Below are positions 5,050 to 10,569 of a stretch of DNA of 10,569 nt, one piece after another. The stretch's first letter is position 1, and the number at the start of each line of letters is the position of its first letter. The DNA is taken from contig DEHG01000008.1 of the NCBI GenBank assembly GCA_002351795.1, positions 1-10,569 on the forward strand. Reading direction: 5' to 3'. The translations under genes and the position numbers were made by a program. The DNA comes from Ruminococcaceae bacterium UBA2806 (lineage in GTDB: Bacteria > Bacillota > Clostridia > Oscillospirales > Acutalibacteraceae). The notes below the pieces were generated by a model. It was given only the letters and a program-made list of their open reading frames with translations. It was not told the origin of the DNA and made no database searches.

Positions 5050-7035
5050 TTGGCTAAGCTTAAAATGAAGAGCGTCAGGATAATTGCCCTCAAAAAAGAC
5101 CGCAAAAGGATCCTTGAGCATCTTCAGAACAGTTCTCTGGTCGAGGTAAAGCATAATGAAGTACCTCATGAGGGCTTTGAAAGGGTAGATACCGCATCTC
5201 AGCTCCAGCGTTTTGAGAGAAATAATCAGCTTCTCACTCAGGCATTGAAAATTCTTGATAAGATCTCGCCTGAAAAGAAAAGCATGCTTGATTCTTTCAA
5301 GGGAAAGCGTGAGATAGAGCCTGAGGATCTGGGAAGTATTGCGGCAGGTTCACCGAGGGTCATAAGCATTTGCTCAAAGATATGTGATCTTGAAAAGCAA
5401 AAGTCTGATTATATGGCGGAGAGGATAAGGCTCAAAGCTTTGTCCGCCCAGCTTGAACCATGGGGGAGCCTTGATATACCGCTTAATACGCCCGATACGG
5501 CAACAACTGCCATATTGATAGGAACCTTCCCGAAGATGTTTGATGAGTCTGCTTTGTCAGAAGCGCTTGCAGAGGAAAAAGATCTTGTGTTTGATTCTGA
5601 GATATTTTTCTCATCTGTAAATCTTACCTGTGCGGTCATTTATGTTCCCAAGGCGCAGAAGGAAAAGGCTGAAAACGTTCTGAGGACGCTGGGCTTTACA
5701 AGACCGCTGAATCCGACTTCAAGAACGCCTGCCGAAAAGATCAAAAGGCTGGCGCAGAAGGATAAGGAGCTTTCGGAAAAGATCGACAAGACTGTTGAAG
5801 ACATAAATAAATATGTCAAATACAGACAGGCGATCTCTGATACAAAGGATTACTTTGTACTGCGCTCGGATAAATATAAGGTCATTTCCGAGCTTGATCA
5901 GAGCAGTCATACATTCATTCTTTACGGATATATTCCTGAATGTGACTGTGACAAATTGGAGGAGCTTTGTCTGAGGGCTGCCGACTGTATAGTTGAGTTC
6001 TCGGAGGCAGGGGATGACGCACCTGTCAAGCTCAAAAACAACAGCTTTACCGAACCGGCGGAAAGCATTGTAATGATGTATTCCCCGCCGTCAAAGGAGG
6101 ATATCGACCCGACGCCGATACTGGCGATATTCTATTATTTCTTCTTTGGAATGATGTTCTCCGATGCAGGGTACGGACTTGTGCTGATAATTGCAACAAC
6201 TATCGGTCTTAAAGTCTGGAAGCCCGATAAATCAATGAGGAACAATCTCAAGCTTTTCCGCAACTGCGGATACGCTACAGTATTCTGGGGACTTGCTTTC
6301 GGAAGTATTTTCGGAGATGCACCCGCAGTATTCTATAAACTGTTTACCGGTCAGGAAATAACAATGGCTCAGCTTTTGCCCTGGCCAATCCTCGATACCC
6401 AGAAGGATGCACTGACAATTATGATATTGTCTATCGGTCTTGGTCTTGTACATATACTTGTGGGTATGGGATGTAAATTCTATGTCTGTTTGAAGAATAA
6501 GCGTTATGCCGAGGCTTTCTTTGATACAGGTCTGTGGATGCTTATGCTTATAGGCTTTGCTGTCCTTGCGGCAGGCATGGTTATATCTCCTGTTCTTATG
6601 ACAGTGGGCGAGATCATTGCAATTGCCTGCGCTGTAGGTCTTATTCTTACACAGGGCAGATCCGCAAAGGGCATTTTCGGAAAGCTTATCGGCGGCGTTG
6701 CTTCTCTTTATGATATCACGAGCTATGTCAGCGACCTGCTCAGCTATTCGAGACTTCTTGCTCTCGGACTTACAACAGGCGTTATGGCACAGGTATTCAA
6801 TATGCTTTCGACCCTTATGGGCACAAGCGTATTCGGTATCATATTTATGATAGTACTGTTCATTGCAGGACATCTGATAACTATTGGTCTGAATGCATTA
6901 GGCTCCTATGTACATACGATGCGTTTGCAGTATGTTGAGATGTTCAGCAAATTCTATGAAGGCGGCGGAAGAAAGTTTGAGCCGTTTGCCGTTAAATGCA
7001 ATAATTTTAAAATGAAAAATTCAGAGGAAATTTAA
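5050..7035 (+). CDS. ntpI: V-type ATPase subunit I (a subunit, ion channel)
   Basis: This 661-residue membrane protein is the a subunit of the V/A ATPase. Residues 1 to about 345 are hydrophilic with coiled-coil stretches, forming the cytoplasmic domain that contacts the peripheral stalks. From about 350 onward several hydrophobic helices follow, starting at PILAIFYYFFFGMMFSDAGYGL. R568 in SYVSDLLSYSRLLALGL is the likely essential arginine that faces the c ring. R625 in SYVHTMRLQYVEMF fits the second conserved arginine; the spacing resembles E. hirae NtpI. The segment FYEGGGRKFEPF near the end is a family hallmark. The start is TTG at 5050, preceded by GGTGAT, which matches the 3' part of the full Shine-Dalgarno complement. 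Length is normal for the family. Confidence 0.95.
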   Translation: MAKLKMKSVRIIALKKDRKRILEHLQNSSLVEVKHNEVPHEGFERVDTASQLQRFERNNQLLTQALKILDKISPEKKSMLDSFKGKREIEPEDLGSIAAGSPRVISICSKICDLEKQKSDYMAERIRLKALSAQLEPWGSLDIPLNTPDTATTAILIGTFPKMFDESALSEALAEEKDLVFDSEIFFSSVNLTCAVIYVPKAQKEKAENVLRTLGFTRPLNPTSRTPAEKIKRLAQKDKELSEKIDKTVEDINKYVKYRQAISDTKDYFVLRSDKYKVISELDQSSHTFILYGYIPECDCDKLEELCLRAADCIVEFSEAGDDAPVKLKNNSFTEPAESIVMMYSPPSKEDIDPTPILAIFYYFFFGMMFSDAGYGLVLIIATTIGLKVWKPDKSMRNNLKLFRNCGYATVFWGLAFGSIFGDAPAVFYKLFTGQEITMAQLLPWPILDTQKDALTIMILSIGLGLVHILVGMGCKFYVCLKNKRYAEAFFDTGLWMLMLIGFAVLAAGMVISPVLMTVGEIIAIACAVGLILTQGRSAKGIFGKLIGGVASLYDITSYVSDLLSYSRLLALGLTTGVMAQVFNMLSTLMGTSVFGIIFMIVLFIAGHLITIGLNALGSYVHTMRLQYVEMFSKFYEGGGRKFEPFAVKCNNFKMKNSEEI

Positions 7036-7051
7036 TTGGAGGTTTTTAATT

Positions 7052-7525
7052 ATGGAAGGTATAGTATTTGCAATTTTGGCTGCTTCTATCGCAACCGTAC
7101 TTTCAGGTATCGGTTCTGCAAAGGGTGTCGGCGGCGCTGCACAGACAGCAATGGGCGTTCTCTCCGAGGACAGCTCCATGTTCGGTAAGATGCTCGTTCT
7201 TACACTTCTTCCCGGTACACAGGGTCTTTACGGATTTATCGTAGGCTTCCTTATCATGATAAACTGCGGTGTTTTAGGCGGCGAGGTACCGACTCTCATG
7301 CAGGGTCTTGCATATGTGGCAGCTTCTCTTGCTATCGGCTTCGGCGGCATGATCTCAGGCTTTGCACAGGGAAAAGCTTCTGTTGCAGGTATTTCAATGT
7401 GTGCAAAGGATGAGGCTAACTTCTCAAAGGCAATGGTATCTATCACACTCGTTGAGATCTATGCACTTCTTGCCTTCATCGTTTCACTTCTTATGGTTAT
7501 TTCCATCCCCGGAATCAAGATGTAA
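7052..7525 (+). CDS. ntpK: V-type ATPase subunit K (c ring, 16 kDa, predicted Na+-binding)
   Basis: This 157-residue, highly hydrophobic proteolipid has four membrane helices as two fused hairpins and forms the rotor ring. The first hairpin contains LPGTQGLYGF and the second ends with VEIYALLAF. L53, T56, Q57, Q106 and E135 line up with L61, T64, Q65, Q110 and E139, the Na+ ligands of E. hirae NtpK (156 residues). Only the second hairpin has the ion-carrying acid, as in other V-type 16 kDa c subunits. The start is clear: GGAGGT ends 8 nt before the ATG, the best ribosome site in the operon, fitting a subunit needed in many copies. It follows ntpI by 16 bp. Confidence 0.95.
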   Translation: MEGIVFAILAASIATVLSGIGSAKGVGGAAQTAMGVLSEDSSMFGKMLVLTLLPGTQGLYGFIVGFLIMINCGVLGGEVPTLMQGLAYVAASLAIGFGGMISGFAQGKASVAGISMCAKDEANFSKAMVSITLVEIYALLAFIVSLLMVISIPGIKM

Positions 7526-7565
7526 GACTTTTTGAAAAATAATCAATAAAAAGGCTGGTGAAACT

Positions 7566-8150
7566 ATGAGCAATGCGGATAAAATACTGTCGGTCATAAG
7601 AGAGGAAAGCGAACAGCGCATAAAAGAAATGAACGATCAGGCCGATAAGATTTATCAGGAAATAACAGGCGAGGCGCAGAAAAAGGCTCAGGAGATCCGC
7701 AGACAGGGTGAGCATAAGGTACATTTGCAGGCTGAGAACCTTCTCAAGACATTTCACAGCAAGTCGGAGCTTGAAAAGCGCAATGCAATACTCAAAACAA
7801 AAAGAGCCGAAATTGAAAAGACAATAGATCTGCTGCATAAGCATATGTTATCTCTGGAAACAAAGGAATATTTCCGTGTTATACTGAAACTGGCAGAGAG
7901 CCTTGATGATACAGAAGGAACGATGTACTTCAATTCCGCCGATCTTAAAAGAATGCCATCGAATTTCGGTAACGTGCTGACGGATCATTCTATAAAATCA
8001 AAAGTATCTTCTGAGCCGGATAACAGCATCGACGGCGGATTCATACTCAAAAACGGTGATGTTGAGGAAAATATGAGCTTTTCTGCTGTAATTGCGGCGA
8101 ACCGTGAAAAGTTAGAGGATGTTATCGGTTCTGAGCTTTTTGTGGGTTAA
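7566..8150 (+). CDS. ntpE: V-type ATPase subunit E (peripheral stalk)
   Basis: This 194-residue soluble protein has the two-part layout of subunit E. A charged coiled coil fills about residues 1-95 and pairs with the G/H-type subunit. A C-terminal globular domain with DGGF at 156-159 and a final IGSELF binds the top of the catalytic head. The DGGFILKNGDVEENMSF stretch is the most recognisable family segment. The ATG at 7566 is preceded by GGTGA. It lies 40 bp after ntpK and 12 bp before ntpC. Size is typical. Confidence 0.9.
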   Translation: MSNADKILSVIREESEQRIKEMNDQADKIYQEITGEAQKKAQEIRRQGEHKVHLQAENLLKTFHSKSELEKRNAILKTKRAEIEKTIDLLHKHMLSLETKEYFRVILKLAESLDDTEGTMYFNSADLKRMPSNFGNVLTDHSIKSKVSSEPDNSIDGGFILKNGDVEENMSFSAVIAANREKLEDVIGSELFVG

Positions 8151-8162
8151 GGGGGAATTTAT

Positions 8163-9134
8163 ATGTCATTGTCGTATGAATTTTCCATCGGCTCGGTAAG
8201 GGCAAAGGAAAAGCATCTTTTAGGTGCTTCCGATTATGAACAGATGCTTGCTTTGAAAAGCGAAAGCGATCTTTTAGGTTTTCTGAAGGACAAGGGATAT
8301 CCTGAGGGTGACAGCGCAGAAGAAATGCTTTCGGCACGTCAGGAAATGATGTGGAAATATATCCGCAGCGTTGCGCCCGATATGGTAATATTTGAGCCGT
8401 TCTATATGCAGAATGATATACATAATTTCAAGACTATACTCAAGGGAGTTATGTTCGGAAAGGATTATGAGGGACTTCTGCTTTCTCCGTCAAATATTGC
8501 CTGCGATGTTATAAAAAAATGCATTGAGGAGCGCAGGTTTGATTCTCTTCCTCAGTGGCTTGCCTCAGCGGGTGAAAAAGCCTATGAGCTTCTGGCGCAT
8601 ACAAAGGATGCAAGACTGAGCGACGGCGCACTTGACAGGGCGCTGATGGAAACTCTTATTTCCATCAGTAAAAAATCCAAATCCTTGTTCCTTGTAAAAT
8701 ATTTTAATAATTTTGCTTTTTATGCAAATATAAAGATCGCTCTGAGGGCGTCAAAATCAAAGACAACTATGGAATTTCTAACAACAGCGCTTTGCGGCTG
8801 TGATGATTTTGACAAGTCTAAGACGATCAAAATGATAATGGCAGGACATGAAAGACTGCTGAAATATCTTGAAACGGTCAGCGCATATGACTGCAAAACG
8901 GCAGTAAAGCTTTATGAGGAAAGACCGGGTCTGTTTGAAAAATATGCTGACAATCGCCTGCTGAAGATCGCAAGGGAAATGTGCAGATATTCAAACGACG
9001 GTCCCGAGCCGCTTTTCGGATATTATATCGGGTGCGAATATGAGAGAAAAGCCGTAAATATGATCGCCAGCGGTATAAGAACTGCGGCTTCTCCGGACAG
9101 CATCAGAGAAAGGCTGCGTGAAACATATGGTTAA
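8163..9134 (+). CDS. ntpC: V-type ATPase subunit C (d subunit, central socket)
   Basis: This 323-residue protein is the C (yeast d) subunit, which links the central shaft to the c ring. Its N-terminus (SYEFSIGSVRAKEKHLLGASDYEQML) and the NDIHNFKTILKGVM segment near residues 83-96 match the conserved signatures of this helical family. No membrane segment is present. AAGGGGGA lies 6 nt before the ATG at 8163. Its last 8 bases overlap the start of the next gene (ATGGTTAA), implying translational coupling. Identification is well supported by both motifs and position. Confidence 0.9.
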   Translation: MSLSYEFSIGSVRAKEKHLLGASDYEQMLALKSESDLLGFLKDKGYPEGDSAEEMLSARQEMMWKYIRSVAPDMVIFEPFYMQNDIHNFKTILKGVMFGKDYEGLLLSPSNIACDVIKKCIEERRFDSLPQWLASAGEKAYELLAHTKDARLSDGALDRALMETLISISKKSKSLFLVKYFNNFAFYANIKIALRASKSKTTMEFLTTALCGCDDFDKSKTIKMIMAGHERLLKYLETVSAYDCKTAVKLYEERPGLFEKYADNRLLKIAREMCRYSNDGPEPLFGYYIGCEYERKAVNMIASGIRTAASPDSIRERLRETYG

Positions 9135-9447
9135 AAATATAGCTTATATCGGTGACAGTGAAAGCATAAAGGGCTTTTCCGCAGTAGGCATTGATTCCGT
9201 TATCTGCAATGAAGCGGAGAATGCTGCGGCGGTGCTGAAAACAGTTTCCGATAAGGATAAATATGCCGTTATATATATGACTGAGGAATTGTTTGAGGCT
9301 GCAAGGAAAGAGGTCGCAAAGCTATCATTGCAGACTATCCCGGCAGTTATCCCCATCCCCGGCGCAAGAGGAAATACAGGAATAGGTTCAAGACGTCTTT
9401 CGGCGTTTGTAGAACAGGCTGTCGGTTCGGATATTCTCTTTAAGTAG
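9127..9447 (+). CDS. ntpG: V-type ATPase subunit F (central shaft, NtpG in Enterococcus naming)
   Basis: This protein of about 106 residues has the small Rossmann-like fold of subunit F, which sits on the D subunit in the central shaft and modulates activity. Visible hallmarks are the N-terminal IAYIGDSESIKGFSAVGID, the central YAVIYMTEELFEAA, and the C-terminal IPAVIPIPGARGNTG followed by VEQAVGSDILF. The ATG at 9127 gives the N-terminus usual for the family and overlaps the ntpC stop. An in-frame GTG at 9118 adds three residues and has AAAGG only 4 nt upstream, so it is a real alternative. An 88 bp gap follows before subunit A. Confidence 0.88.
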   Translation: MVKNIAYIGDSESIKGFSAVGIDSVICNEAENAAAVLKTVSDKDKYAVIYMTEELFEAARKEVAKLSLQTIPAVIPIPGARGNTGIGSRRLSAFVEQAVGSDILFK

Positions 9448-9476
9448 TTTATGATTAATTCAGTACGCATTATTTC

Positions 9477-9505
9477 TTTGAGCTTTAAGCTTTATGCTTT
9501 GAGCT
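9477..9505 (+). repeat. Short direct repeat TTTGAGCT in the gap before ntpA
   Basis: TTTGAGCT occurs at 9477-9484 and 9498-9505, 21 bp apart (two helical turns), with AGCTT-T-AAGCT symmetry between. This is the longest gap within the operon (88 bp). It may form a weak leader structure before ntpA or be chance; no promoter is obvious here. Confidence 0.3.
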
Positions 9506-9535
9506 GATCACATATCTCCAAAAGGGGTGTAAAAT

Positions 9536-10569
9536 TTGGCAAACGGAATAATTACAAAGGTCGCAGGCCCGCTGGTCATTGCAGAGGGAATGCGAGATGC
9601 AAATATGTTCGACGTTGTACGAGTCAGTAAGCAGAGACTTATTGGCGAGATCATCGAAATTCACGGTGATAAGGCGTCGATACAGGTTTATGAGGAAACA
9701 TCGGGTCTTGGCCCTGGTGAAGAGGTAGAGTCTACGGGCGCACCGCTTTCTGTTGAGCTTGGTCCGGGTCTTATCGGCGCAATCTATGACGGTATACAAA
9801 GACCGCTTAATGAGATCATGAAAAAGGTCGGCAATAACCTTACAAGAGGTGTTGAAGTACCTTCTCTCGATCACAGCAAAAAGTGGCATTTCTGTCCGAC
9901 TGTCAAGGTCGGTGAAAAGGTTGAACCCGGTGATATTATCGGTACGGTACAGGAAACTCATGCTGTATCACATAAGATTCTTGTTCCGGGCAAGATCAGC
10001 GGTGTTGTCAAGCAGATAAAAGAAGGCGATTATACAATTGACGATACTGTTGCCGTTGTTGAAAATAAGGGCAAAAAGCAGAATATCTGCATGGCAACAA
10101 AATGGCCTGTCCGTGTAGGCAGACCTTATAAGAGAAAGCTTTCTCCGGATATCCTGCTTACCACAGGTCAGAGAGTTATTGATACTCTTTTCCCGATAGC
10201 AAAGGGCGGTGTTGCAGCAGTACCGGGACCCTTTGGTTCAGGTAAGACTGTCGTTCAGCATCAGCTTGCAAAATGGGCTGCTGCCGATATCATAGTATAT
10301 ATAGGCTGCGGCGAGCGTGGAAATGAGATGACGGACGTTCTTAACGAGTTCCCTGAGCTGAAAGATCCTAAAACAGGCAATTCACTTATGGAAAGAACAG
10401 TCCTTATTGCAAATACATCAGATATGCCTGTTGCTGCCCGTGAAGCGTCTATCTATACGGGTATCACGATAGCAGAGTATTTCAGAGATATGGGTTATAC
10501 AGTCGCTCTTATGGCGGATTCAACATCAAGATGGGCTGAGGCTCTTCGTGAAATGTCAGGCCGTCTTGA
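9536..10569 (+). CDS. ntpA: V-type ATPase catalytic subunit A, C-terminus cut by window edge
   Basis: The frame is open from a TTG at 9536 to the end of the window (344 residues of an expected 590 or so). Subunit A hydrolyses or makes ATP in the A3B3 head. The Walker A loop GPFGSGKT is at 231-238, and GCGERGNEM carries the catalytic glutamate E260. The N-terminal beta barrel begins ITKVAGPLVIAEG, and the A-type non-homologous insert lies between it and the nucleotide domain. The PFGSGKT loop and this insert separate it from F-type beta and from V-type B, which lacks a standard Walker A. The ribosome site AAAAGGGGTG lies about 7 nt before the TTG. Subunits B and D are expected just downstream. 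Confidence 0.97.
   Translation, partial: MANGIITKVAGPLVIAEGMRDANMFDVVRVSKQRLIGEIIEIHGDKASIQVYEETSGLGPGEEVESTGAPLSVELGPGLIGAIYDGIQRPLNEIMKKVGNNLTRGVEVPSLDHSKKWHFCPTVKVGEKVEPGDIIGTVQETHAVSHKILVPGKISGVVKQIKEGDYTIDDTVAVVENKGKKQNICMATKWPVRVGRPYKRKLSPDILLTTGQRVIDTLFPIAKGGVAAVPGPFGSGKTVVQHQLAKWAAADIIVYIGCGERGNEMTDVLNEFPELKDPKTGNSLMERTVLIANTSDMPVAAREASIYTGITIAEYFRDMGYTVALMADSTSRWAEALREMSGRL

Noticed and set aside
6232..6873. A 213-codon open frame on the minus strand opposite ntpI
   Set aside because: It is antisense to the membrane domain of a certain gene. The Cys/His/Lys-rich product has no coherent motif.
9485..9961. A 158-codon open frame on the minus strand across the ntpG-ntpA gap
   Set aside because: It is mostly antisense to the N-terminus of ntpA and has no motif or ribosome site.

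Overview
The window looks like chromosomal DNA from a low-to-moderate GC anaerobic Firmicute, most like a Ruminococcus/Oscillospiraceae-type Clostridia. This rests on strong AGGAGG-type ribosome sites, several TTG starts, an electron-bifurcating Nfn-type oxidoreductase, and a V-type ATPase operon in the order known from Enterococcus hirae and clostridia. The genus is an inference; no rRNA or species marker is present.

Left part, minus strand (1-2953). Three genes read leftward. nfnA (small subunit, FAD plus [2Fe-2S]) and nfnB (large subunit, two [4Fe-4S] plus two nucleotide-binding folds) overlap by ATGA and form a two-gene unit. It would encode NADH-dependent reduced ferredoxin:NADP+ oxidoreductase or a close relative annotated as glutamate synthase small chain or sulfide dehydrogenase. 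A TtcA-like PP-loop tRNA thiolation ATPase follows after 63 bp and is cut by the window edge. A good extended -10 promoter for nfnA lies at 3095-3123, and a weaker promoter for ttcA lies over the end of nfnB.

Middle part (2954-4530). A roughly 640 bp AT-rich divergent non-coding region separates nfnA from a plus-strand AraC-family regulator (cupin plus two helix-turn-helix). It holds an excellent sigma-A promoter whose -10 box sits inside a perfect 20 bp palindrome. The predicted leader of about 220 nt has a tandem 9 bp repeat and three segments that can form two mutually exclusive hairpins. A clear intrinsic terminator ends the AraC gene.

Right part, plus strand (4600-10569). A sigma-A-like promoter starts a V-type (V/A) rotary ATPase operon with subunits G/H-like stalk, I (a), K (c), E, C (d), F and A. 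Subunit A is cut by the right edge; B and D are expected beyond it. The 16 kDa c subunit carries the full residue set known to bind Na+ in E. hirae NtpK, so sodium coupling is a reasonable prediction. Three of the seven genes start with TTG in the context TTTGGC.

Functionally the window is energy metabolism: Nfn links ferredoxin, NADH and NADPH pools, and the ATPase couples ATP to an ion gradient. I found no defence system, mobile element, CRISPR array, tRNA or rRNA. The least explained sequence is the non-coding region between nfnA and the AraC gene.
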